DNA of 21,700 bases from JABDGR01 sp035546135. Lineage in GTDB: Bacteria; Verrucomicrobiota; Verrucomicrobiia; Opitutales; JABDGR01. How positions within the stretch are numbered: position 1 is the first letter of the stretch; each line of letters begins with the position of its first letter. A model generated the notes under the pieces. The model did no database searches and was not told the DNA's origin. It worked only from the letters and a program-made list of their open reading frames with translations. This document shows, piece after piece, positions 7,937 to 14,795 of the stretch. The stretch covers positions 1 to 21,700 of the forward strand of contig DASZWY010000053.1 in the NCBI GenBank assembly GCA_035546135.1, in the 5' to 3' direction. The position numbers and the translations under genes were made by a program.

Positions 7937-9235
7937 CTAAAAATCGTACCGCAAACCGAGGATGATGCGGTTGCGCAGGTAGTTGCGCGCGCTGAAATTG
8001 GAAAATTTGTCCGTCCATTCGTAGCTGGCATACAGGCTCAGGCGCTCCGACACGGCGTAGTCCACCTGGGGCGAAACTGAAAATTTGTCGTAGCGCTCGG
8101 GGGACGTGCCGCCGGAGTCGCGCCCGCGTTCGTAATAGAGCAGGAGGCTACCGGCCATTTGCTTGAACAAAAATTCCTTGTGCTCGATTTTGTAGGAAAC
8201 GCGGTCAATCTGCACCGTGTTGGAAACATAGCCGAAGTTCGACGAGCGCGAAATCGTGATGGTGTTGTCGATCTCGCTGGTGAGCGGGAAGGTGGCGGAA
8301 ACTTCGCCGACGTAGGTGCTGGGCTGGGAGGAGTCGCCGTTGGTGCCGGTGGTCTTGAAGTCGTAGCCGGAAAACCCAATCGTAGCCTTGAGCGTGAGCT
8401 GGTTTTCGCCGACCCAGGTGACGGTCGGCGCGATATACCAGGAGGTGCTGTCGTTCTCCAGGTTGGTCTTGTAGTAATTGAGCGTGTAGCTGCCGTCGAG
8501 GTTGACGGTGTAGGAACCCAGCACCTGGCGGATGCCCGCGGTGCCGGTGTACTGCCAGCGGCGGAGAAAATCATAATCCGCGTTCTGCGGAAAAACATCG
8601 TAGCGGTAGACGCCGCCGTAGAGCGTGGTATTGCCGCTGGCTTCCCAGTCGGCCTTGACGCCGATTTGGTTCATGAACCGGCCGAACGCCCGGATGTCGG
8701 TGATGACCTGGCCGGTCTTCGGATTGACCGCCAGCGAGTCACTGGGCTGCAGCGAATAGTTGAACGAGTCGTAAACCGTGACGGTGGTGGCGCGGCCCAA
8801 ACGCATGCTCAGCGACAGTTGCGAGTCCGGCGAAACTTCGGCAAAATTGGTGTAGGTGCTGAGGTTCGGGTGGAAAATATATTGGTCGTAAGAAACGCCG
8901 AGCTGCAGCGAAACCTTGTTGATGCTGGTGAGCTGGTAATTCACGCCCACCACGACGCCGGGGCGCAGGATGATGTCGCTGGAACGGTTGGCGTTGGAGT
9001 AGTTGATGTTGTCGTTGAATTCGATTTCGAAAGTGCCCTTGACGGTCACGGGCACCTTGCCAACGACAAAAGTCGGACGCGGTCCCTGGCCGGCAACCTG
9101 GGCATATGCCGACGAAACAAACAGCTGAAAAAAAGCGGTAAGTAATAATACCACCCAACGACTCCGGCATCTTTCACCCCATTTAATCACGGGCCGTCGG
9201 CGGCAGGCACGCAGGTCTGGTTCGCGCACCTTCAT
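7937..9235 (-). CDS. Outer-membrane beta-barrel protein of the polysaccharide export operon
   Basis: The 432-residue product has an N-terminal signal sequence (hydrophobic core VVLLLTAFFQLFVSSA, likely cleaved after AYAQ near residue 46). The rest is a long series of alternating polar/hydrophobic strands rich in Tyr, Ser and Asn (for example VSLQLGVSYDQYIF, TTLYGGVYRYDVF, LSLYASYEWTDKF). The last residue is phenylalanine in the terminal strand IILGLRYDF, the classic recognition signal for BAM insertion. This suggests a barrel of around 16-18 strands, similar to the putative beta-barrel porins (BBP2-like) that accompany exopolysaccharide genes. Being first in an operon with an OPX protein and a BY-kinase, it is most likely the outer-membrane conduit for polymer. 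The ATG at 9235 gives an unusually long basic N-region; a GTG at 9190 would give a more ordinary signal peptide. The transport role is inference; the barrel nature is well supported. Confidence 0.82.
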   Translation of the reverse strand: MKVREPDLRACRRRPVIKWGERCRSRWVVLLLTAFFQLFVSSAYAQVAGQGPRPTFVVGKVPVTVKGTFEIEFNDNINYSNANRSSDIILRPGVVVGVNYQLTSINKVSLQLGVSYDQYIFHPNLSTYTNFAEVSPDSQLSLSMRLGRATTVTVYDSFNYSLQPSDSLAVNPKTGQVITDIRAFGRFMNQIGVKADWEASGNTTLYGGVYRYDVFPQNADYDFLRRWQYTGTAGIRQVLGSYTVNLDGSYTLNYYKTNLENDSTSWYIAPTVTWVGENQLTLKATIGFSGYDFKTTGTNGDSSQPSTYVGEVSATFPLTSEIDNTITISRSSNFGYVSNTVQIDRVSYKIEHKEFLFKQMAGSLLLYYERGRDSGGTSPERYDKFSVSPQVDYAVSERLSLYASYEWTDKFSNFSARNYLRNRIILGLRYDF

Positions 9236-9326
9236 GGTTTAGTGCAAATCCCCCAGCCAAGGTATGGCCCATTCGTCGGAATTCGCCGGCGAAGAATGGA
9301 AACTGGCCATTTTCGGCTTTTTTGCA

Positions 9327-9355
9327 TTGTCAAACTAGGTGAATATCCTTATATA
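9327..9355 (+). promoter_or_regulatory. Predicted sigma70-type promoter of the Gly-rich protein gene
   Basis: TTGTCA (9327-9332) and TATATA (9350-9355) each match five of six consensus bases and are exactly 17 bases apart. Transcription would start near 9362 and give a leader of about 138 bases before the ATG at 9500. A 14-bp palindrome covers the -10 box, so a bound regulator would block RNA polymerase. Confidence 0.55.
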
Positions 9356-9360
9356 TAAGG
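9347..9360. promoter_or_regulatory. 14-bp perfect palindrome over the -10 box, candidate operator
   Basis: CCTTATATATAAGG is identical on both strands and includes the predicted -10 hexamer. A shorter related element TTATATAA lies at 9385-9392, with centres 35 bp apart (a little over three helical turns), as expected for two dimer sites on roughly the same DNA face. No regulator gene is adjacent, so the partner is unknown. Confidence 0.4.
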
Positions 9361-9457
9361 CGAGATTAAAGTAGGGTTTTCACTTTATATAAGCAAGTTA
9401 ATGAGAAAAATCGCCCGTTTTTTTACACTTTTTTTCCATCAGAAGTGCTGCGTTAAC

Positions 9458-9495
9458 GACCGATACCCATTATTGTATCGTCTAACTAATCGGTC
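9458..9495 (+). promoter_or_regulatory. Two mutually exclusive stems in the leader RNA before the Gly-rich gene
   Basis: CGATAC (9461-9466) can pair with GTATCG (9475-9480) over an 8-base loop. Alternatively, GACCGAT (9458-9464) can pair with ATCGGTC (9489-9495). The two left arms overlap, so only one stem can form at a time, and the second reaches to within four bases of the ATG at 9500. This could switch access to the start codon. No known riboswitch class is recognised. Confidence 0.35.
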
Positions 9496-9499
9496 AAAC

Positions 9500-11053
9500 A
9501 TGAAGAACCCTAACCCAGTTTCGTTAGTCTTTTTTGCTATTTCCATTCTGGGGTCCGCCAGCCCGCTGCTGGCCGCGCCCACCTCAACAGCCACGCCCGC
9601 CACCGCAAACGGCCAGGCCGCTGTGCCATTGCAGCTGACGCCCGAGGCCATCAGCAAAGAAAAACAGCTGGTGGACGTGAACATGGCCCGCTGGTTCTTT
9701 GGCGCGACGCTCATCCAGCAAGGCGCCAACGGCAAGCCCCAAGACATTCTTTTTGCCAACCGCGGTGAATCGCCGTTTTCCGTGCTGCTGGAAGACGACG
9801 TGACCCTGTCCTGCAAGCTGCCCGCCGGCGAATCGCGTTTCGCCATCAATGTCGGCGGTATCCGCACCACCGAGCGCTTCGGCTTCTTCAGTTTTACCGC
9901 CGCCGGCACCGTGGACCTCTACTACAGCAGTTCCCCCCAGGAGGTGGCCAACCTCGACCCCGCGGACGCCAAGGTGTGGACGCCGCTGAACGCCCATATG
10001 GATTTTTCCCAACGCCGGGTGGCGGGCGTGGACCTCGGCGCAGTGGAGATGCAATACCTGCTGGTCATCATTCATACGACGCAGGCCGGGGATATCAGCC
10101 CGATCTCGATGTTCGGCAAAGTCGCGCTGGAAAGCAGCCTGCAACTCGCCCCCGACCAGGAAGCCAAAACCGACCCGAACAAAAGCAGCGCCCCGGTCAA
10201 ACAAAACGACTTGATTGAATTCGACTACGCCAACCTCGCCTTCGGCTCCAAAGTGACGCACGTGGCCGGCGGCAACGTCAAGGACGCCCAAAGCGTGCTC
10301 ACCAGCGACACTTCGAAAAAGCTGACCCTGGGCGGCGAACCCGAGAAAGACACCAACGGCAAAACCAAATTGACCAATGTTTTCGTCGTGGACCTCGGCA
10401 AGCGGCGCGACATCAACAAGGTCGGCCTACTGTTTGCCACGCAAGGCGCCGGCAAATTTGAATTTTATTTCCTCGACGTTCTGCCCACGGAAAGCGAGGC
10501 CACGCCCACAGCGCTGCTCGAGCGCGCGCGTTCAGCGCCGCCGGTACTGCTCGCCGCCGCCCCAGGCTCCTTTGCCGAGGCCCTCATCCTGGCCCAGGCC
10601 GATACAACCGCCGGCGTCTCCGAAGTCCAATATCTGCCGGACAACTTCTTCGAGACCCACACCCCCGGCGTCACCCAGGATGTAACGTCCGACAGCTCCC
10701 GGGTGGCCCAGACCTTCGATCACAACTTGAACTTTCGCTTCGCTCTGGTCCGCTGGGTGCCCAACACCCCCACGCAACCGCCATGCGAAGTCATCCGCGT
10801 GAACCTCATCGGCAAAGTGCCGCCGGAAAATCTTTACGCCGCCTCGGAAGCCGCCAGCCTCGCGGCCAAATTGCCTAATTTCATCTCCGGCCCAACCACG
10901 CCGGAAGTCGGCCAGACCAGCACGACCACCACGGGTGGCGGAAACGGCGGCGGTGGTGGTGGCGGAGGAGGTGGTGGCGGCGGGGGCGGAGGAGGTGGTG
11001 GTGGCGGCGGGGGTGATCCGCCCCCCCAGCCCAGCCCTCCCGTCAGCCAATAA
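9500..11053 (+). CDS. Secreted protein with tandem beta-sandwich-like regions and a poly-glycine tail
   Basis: I do not recognise a named family. The 517-residue product has a signal peptide (MKNPNPVSLVFFAISILGSASPLLAA, cleavage near residue 27) and a Thr/Ala-rich linker. Two segments look like discoidin/galactose-binding-like beta-sandwiches: about 57-217, and about 239-327, where VFVVDLGKRRDINKVGLLF followed by GKFEFYFLDVLP resembles the core strands of F5/8 type C domains. A further beta-rich region spans about 355-450. The C-terminus is a TTTTGGGN segment, 23 consecutive glycines and a DPPPQPSPPVSQ tail. I chose ATG 9500 because the signal peptide starts there; an in-frame ATG at 9401 would add 33 residues that do not look like a signal. 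The gene is divergent from the export operon, so a role in binding, anchoring or assembling the polysaccharide is plausible but unproven. Its end faces the sod gene with a 15-bp gap. Confidence 0.78.
   Translation: MKNPNPVSLVFFAISILGSASPLLAAPTSTATPATANGQAAVPLQLTPEAISKEKQLVDVNMARWFFGATLIQQGANGKPQDILFANRGESPFSVLLEDDVTLSCKLPAGESRFAINVGGIRTTERFGFFSFTAAGTVDLYYSSSPQEVANLDPADAKVWTPLNAHMDFSQRRVAGVDLGAVEMQYLLVIIHTTQAGDISPISMFGKVALESSLQLAPDQEAKTDPNKSSAPVKQNDLIEFDYANLAFGSKVTHVAGGNVKDAQSVLTSDTSKKLTLGGEPEKDTNGKTKLTNVFVVDLGKRRDINKVGLLFATQGAGKFEFYFLDVLPTESEATPTALLERARSAPPVLLAAAPGSFAEALILAQADTTAGVSEVQYLPDNFFETHTPGVTQDVTSDSSRVAQTFDHNLNFRFALVRWVPNTPTQPPCEVIRVNLIGKVPPENLYAASEAASLAAKLPNFISGPTTPEVGQTSTTTTGGGNGGGGGGGGGGGGGGGGGGGGGGGDPPPQPSPPVSQ
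10934..11014 (+). repeat. Glycine-codon tract with an internal near-duplication
   Basis: Three Gly codons, one Asn codon (10943-10945) and 23 Gly codons (10946-11014) form a strongly G-rich plus strand. Codons 6-13 of the long run (10961-10984) recur at codons 14-22 (10985-11011), differing by one extra GGT, which looks like a tandem duplication of a 24-27 base unit. All four Gly codons are used. G-runs could form quadruplexes, and the following C-run (11021-11027) can pair back to them. Confidence 0.85.
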
Positions 11054-11068
11054 AAACCGGCGCCGATT

Positions 11069-11698
<630 letters not shown>

Positions 11699-11766
11699 GG
11701 CGAGTCGGGATTGAGGGTGAAAAATGTCGAACGTATCATCCAACAAAAGCCCGTTTTGACCCTGCG

Positions 11767-12318
11767 TCAACTCTGCATCCGTTTTTTATCGAATTTTTGC
11801 TCCAGCCACCAACGGTAATGCCGCCCCGCCCAATGCGGCCCGGCATAATCCACCCCGATGCGCGGGCCGCGGCGCATGTGCAGATCTGGGGGAATTTCCG
11901 CCGGGCCTTCCACCCATAAATCCGCGCTGCGCGCGCAGGGCCGGCCATCGAAAGCCTTGGTGATTTGCAGTGCGCGGGTCAACCGGCCCGGCCCGGTCGC
12001 GCCCTCGACCCCGCGCAGCAATACCGCCGAGGGATAACCCTCCGGCCCGGTGACCAGATTGAGCATCCAATGCACACCGTAGCAAAGGTAGACATACCAA
12101 AAACCCGGCGGCCCAAACATGACGCGATTGCGCGGGGTTATCCCGCGTGCGGCGTGCGAGGCCCGGTCGCGCGGGCCGCAATACGCCTCGGTCTCGGTGA
12201 TGCGCGCGCGGGTAATCTTTCCGTTGCGCTCCCGCCGGCACAGCCAGCGGCCCAGCAGCAGCGGCGCGACCGCCCGTGCCGGTTCAGCCCAATGGCTTTC
12301 AATTCGGTCCTTTTCCAT
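11767..12318 (-). CDS. 3-methyladenine DNA glycosylase (AAG/Mpg family)
   Basis: This 183-residue enzyme removes alkylated and deaminated purines such as 3-methyladenine and hypoxanthine from DNA by base excision. It belongs to the AAG (human MPG-like) family rather than to the TagI or AlkA folds. The active-site block ITETEAYCGPRDRASHA is clear: Glu44 corresponds to the water-activating glutamate, and Tyr46 and His55 to residues that hold the flipped base. The block MFGPPGFWYVYLCYGVHWMLN is the second family signature, and GPGRLTRAL the third. The start is ATG 12318, preceded by a rare clear Shine-Dalgarno (AAGGA, complement of 12328-12332) that overlaps the end of dtd. It follows dtd by 16 bp and is therefore probably translated from the same message. 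Confidence 0.93.
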   Translation of the reverse strand: MEKDRIESHWAEPARAVAPLLLGRWLCRRERNGKITRARITETEAYCGPRDRASHAARGITPRNRVMFGPPGFWYVYLCYGVHWMLNLVTGPEGYPSAVLLRGVEGATGPGRLTRALQITKAFDGRPCARSADLWVEGPAEIPPDLHMRRGPRIGVDYAGPHWAGRHYRWWLEQKFDKKRMQS

Positions 12319-12334
12319 CGGCCATTTTCCTTTC

Positions 12335-12790
12335 TCAAAAATCCTTCTGTTTGGTGTCCAGGACCAGCGTGACCGGCCCGTCGTTGAGCGCGCGAATTTC
12401 CATCATCGCGCCAAAGACGCCCGTCGGCACGGGCCGGCCCAACGCGGCCTCGAGCGCGGTGTGCAGGCGCTCGAGCGCTCCTCTCGCCTGCTCGGGCGGC
12501 GCGGCGCGGTTGAAGGAGGGCCGCGTGCCTTTTTTCAAGCTGCCGTAGAGCGTGAACTGGCTGACGAGCAGAATTTGCCCGCCCGTGTCCGCGAGCGACA
12601 AATTCATGCGGCCCGCCTGGTCATCGAACACGCGCAGCGCCGGCAGTTTGTGAGCCAGCCATGCGACGTCTTCGTCGGTATCGGCGGCCTCGACACCGAT
12701 GAATGCCAGCAACCCCGGGCCAATCGCGCCGACGACCCGGCCTTCGACGGCCACGCTGGCTTCACGAACCCGTTGAATGACGGCGCGCAT
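12335..12790 (-). CDS. dtd: D-aminoacyl-tRNA deacylase
   Basis: This 151-residue cytoplasmic enzyme hydrolyses D-aminoacyl-tRNA (and glycyl-tRNA-Ala) so that wrong residues do not enter proteins. Both diagnostic motifs are visible: SQFTLYG at residues 77-83, and NDGPVT at 136-141, which contains the Gly-cisPro element that enforces chiral selectivity. The N-terminus MRAVIQRVREASVAV and the overall length are typical. It is the first gene of a probable dtd-glycosylase-sod unit, with a plausible promoter 30-70 bases upstream. The alternative of a paralogous deacylase with different specificity is unlikely given the intact motifs. Confidence 0.96.
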   Translation of the reverse strand: MRAVIQRVREASVAVEGRVVGAIGPGLLAFIGVEAADTDEDVAWLAHKLPALRVFDDQAGRMNLSLADTGGQILLVSQFTLYGSLKKGTRPSFNRAAPPEQARGALERLHTALEAALGRPVPTGVFGAMMEIRALNDGPVTLVLDTKQKDF

Positions 12791-12829
12791 AAAAATTTGG
12801 AAGTGAAAATTAAAAAATCCGCACGGTTG

Positions 12830-12858
12830 AATATGCCGACGCCGGACGGTTTACCCAA
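12830..12858 (-). promoter_or_regulatory. Predicted promoter of dtd
   Basis: On the minus strand TTGGGT (complement of 12853-12858) and CATATT (complement of 12830-12835) are 17 bases apart, placing the start of transcription near 12823 and leaving a leader of about 33 bases before the dtd ATG. Matches are three and four of six, so it is tentative. It sits in the 107-bp gap after the EamA gene. Confidence 0.3.
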
Positions 12859-12897
12859 TCGAAAAAGTAGGGCGCGCCATTGTTCAATTCCGCCTTT

Positions 12898-13785
12898 TTA
12901 TTTTCCCCCCATGACCAGCCAGACCGCCACGAGCAACAGCAGCGCGCCCGCCAGCCGCCGGCCCATCACGCCTACGCCAGCCGCGCGCTCCTGATTGCGG
13001 AACCACGACCCGGCCAGCCAGACCAGCAGGATGCTCCACAGCCCCCGCGTGCTGTAGACGATGTTGACGCGCGCCGCCTCGCCGTAGTGGCCGAGCGTCC
13101 ACGCCATGCCCGCCGATTGCGCGGCGATGACCACGCTGCCCCACAACGCCCACGGCCAGGTCTCGCGCGGGATCGAGCGAAACGGGCCGCGGAAAAACGG
13201 CACCATGAAAAACGATTCGGCCACGACCGTCGTCATCATCACGGCCACGAAACCCACCGGATTGAAATCGCGCGCGTGCATTTGAAACACCAAGTCGCAA
13301 CGCGCATAGAGCGCCGCCGCCCCGACCGCCAGCAGCGCCGTGGGCACGAGGCGCAAGCGGTCCCGCCAGTTCGACAAACCGAGCAGGAACACCGCGCCGG
13401 CCGAAAGCGCCGAGGCCAGCCACCACGTCCACGGCATCGGCCCCGCGCCGAGCAGGGCCGTGAACGCCGCCACAAACACCACCTTGATGCCAAAGGCCGG
13501 CGCAATGACGGAGACATCGCCCGCGCGCATGGCGGTGAATGTCAAAACCTGGCCGAAAAAATACAGCCCGCTCGCCAGCAGCGGCCAGCGCAACTGCTCC
13601 CACGACAGGGTGGCCGGCAAAAACCACCAGCCCGGGACGAACATCAGGGCCATCGCCACGTTCGACATGAACGCAATGCGCAACGGGCCTGCCCCGCCGT
13701 CCAGCGCGCGCTTGAGCATCATGCTGCCAAGGGCAAAGCCGAACGACCAAAGCAGGGGCTGGATTAAAAACGAGGGGAAATCCAT
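12898..13785 (-). CDS. EamA/DMT-superfamily inner-membrane transporter
   Basis: The 295-residue product has about ten hydrophobic helices in two similar halves, the arrangement of the drug/metabolite transporter superfamily. Characteristic spots are the first half's MLKRALDGGAGPLRIAFMSNVAMAL, the FTAMRAGDVSVIAPAFGIKVVFVAAF helix pair (the ASVIAPLF-like block common in EamA proteins), and the second half's STRGLWSILLVWLAGSWF block. The substrate cannot be inferred; members export metabolites, amino acids or sugars. I chose ATG 13785 because it immediately precedes the first helix (MDFPSFLIQPLLWSFGFALG); the open frame continues upstream to 13941, where it only overlaps the epimerase gene. It starts 10 bp after the epimerase stop, so the two are probably one operon. 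Confidence 0.85.
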   Translation of the reverse strand: MDFPSFLIQPLLWSFGFALGSMMLKRALDGGAGPLRIAFMSNVAMALMFVPGWWFLPATLSWEQLRWPLLASGLYFFGQVLTFTAMRAGDVSVIAPAFGIKVVFVAAFTALLGAGPMPWTWWLASALSAGAVFLLGLSNWRDRLRLVPTALLAVGAAALYARCDLVFQMHARDFNPVGFVAVMMTTVVAESFFMVPFFRGPFRSIPRETWPWALWGSVVIAAQSAGMAWTLGHYGEAARVNIVYSTRGLWSILLVWLAGSWFRNQERAAGVGVMGRRLAGALLLLVAVWLVMGGK

Positions 13786-13795
13786 GGGGCGGCGC

Positions 13796-14716
13796 TCAGG
13801 CGAGCAATTCGTGGCGGAGGGCGTCCTCGAGCGCCGCGTGCCGCCAGGCAAAACCCGCCTCCTGCAAACGGCGTGGGCGCACGGCCAAATCCGCCAGCAT
13901 CGTCTCCGCCGCCATTTCACCGAACATGAGTTTGAGCGCAAACGCCGGCGCCGCGGATTTCAGCGTCTTGTTGAGAATGCGCCCGACCGCCTCGGTCAAT
14001 TCACGGTTTGTGCACACGTGCGGCGAGACGACGTTGACCGGCCCGGAAAGTTCCGCGCGATGGACGAGCAGCAGCAGCGCTTCCACCGCGTCGGGCAGGC
14101 TGACCCAACTGACGCGCTGCGCGCCCGAACCCGCCGGGCCCGCCATGCCCAGGTTGAAAACTTTCAGCAATTGTTCGAGCGCCCCACCCTGCCGCGCCAG
14201 CACCACGCCAAATCGCGCATGGACCGTGCGCAGGCCCGCGGCCTCGGCGGGCTTCGCCGCCGCCTCCCACGCGCAACAGACGTCCGCCAAAAAACCTTCG
14301 CCCGGCGCGGCGGTTTCATCCACCGGCTCCTGGCGCTCGTAGCCATAATAACCGATGGCGGACGCGCAGACGAACACGCGGGGGCGTTGCGCCACGGGCA
14401 GCGCGGCCAGGCGCTCCGCGAGCAGACGGGTTGACAATACGCGGCTGTCGTGAATGGCTTTTTTCGCGCTGCTCGTCCAGCGCTGGCCAACCGTGGCTCC
14501 GGCAAGATGGATGACCGCATGGATGTTTTCCAGCGCCGGGGGCGGCAGTTCGCCGTGTTGCGGGTGCCAGGTAAGGGCATTCGGCCGGGGCTGGTGCGCC
14601 AGTTCGACCACCTCGCCGCCGAGCGCACGCCAGCGGATGGCCAAGGCGCGGCCCACGAGGCCCGACGCACCGGTGAGCAGCAAGCGGCCGGGAGGCGGAT
14701 GAACGGAAGCGTCCAT
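13796..14716 (-). CDS. TIGR01777-family NAD(P)-dependent epimerase-like protein (SDR)
   Basis: The 306-residue protein is an extended short-chain dehydrogenase-like protein of the TIGR01777 (YfcH-like) family. The nucleotide-binding motif TGASGLVGRA lies at residues 15-24, the family block VIHLAGATVGQRWTSSAKKAIHDSRVLSTRLL at about 72-103, and FVCASAIGYYG at about 122-132. The C-terminal DUF1731-like end is seen in APAFALKLMFGEMAAETMLADLAVRPRRLQEAGF. The physiological substrate of this family is unknown. Relatives are often near photolyase genes, and here a photolyase gene lies two genes upstream in the same orientation. It is probably co-transcribed with the EamA transporter, 10 bp downstream, and begins 79 bp after the repeat-protein gene. 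Confidence 0.92.
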   Translation of the reverse strand: MDASVHPPPGRLLLTGASGLVGRALAIRWRALGGEVVELAHQPRPNALTWHPQHGELPPPALENIHAVIHLAGATVGQRWTSSAKKAIHDSRVLSTRLLAERLAALPVAQRPRVFVCASAIGYYGYERQEPVDETAAPGEGFLADVCCAWEAAAKPAEAAGLRTVHARFGVVLARQGGALEQLLKVFNLGMAGPAGSGAQRVSWVSLPDAVEALLLLVHRAELSGPVNVVSPHVCTNRELTEAVGRILNKTLKSAAPAFALKLMFGEMAAETMLADLAVRPRRLQEAGFAWRHAALEDALRHELLA

Positions 14717-14795
14717 TTTGCGGGCCCACCCTATCGGGCCTTTTACCTCAAAGCAAACCCCGCCTTTTTTTGAAAATCCACGTGGTTTTTGGAAT

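Larger units (their letters stand above)
9236..9499. promoter_or_regulatory. Divergent control region between the export operon and the Gly-rich secreted protein
   Basis: This 264-bp interval is far more AT-rich than its surroundings between 9300 and 9450. It contains, in order: a 12-bp perfect palindrome TTCGCCGGCGAA (9282-9293); a predicted rightward promoter (9327-9355); a 14-bp perfect palindrome CCTTATATATAAGG (9347-9360) covering its -10 box; a related 8-bp palindrome TTATATAA (9385-9392) centred 35 bp further on; two T-runs (about 9418-9424 and 9430-9436); an 8-bp palindrome CGTTAACG (9451-9458); and two overlapping inverted repeats just before the ATG at 9500. On the minus strand a perfect TTGACA (9328-9333) is present, but no matching -10 box follows it, so I cannot place the export operon promoter. 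Confidence 0.6.

Noticed and set aside
9305..9333. Minus-strand TTGACA (9328-9333) as the -35 box of the export operon
   Set aside because: No acceptable -10 hexamer occurs 16-18 bases downstream (the bases there read ATGGCC), so the promoter of the operon is left unplaced.
11006..11027. Possible terminator hairpin at the end of the Gly-rich gene (GGCGG with CCGCC)
   Set aside because: The arms lie within coding sequence and no T-run follows; pairing is expected by chance between a G-tract and a C-tract.
12884..13750. Alternative minus-strand frame overlapping the EamA transporter
   Set aside because: It shares the region in another frame, with Arg/Gly/Ala-rich content and no membrane helices; the EamA frame has ten.
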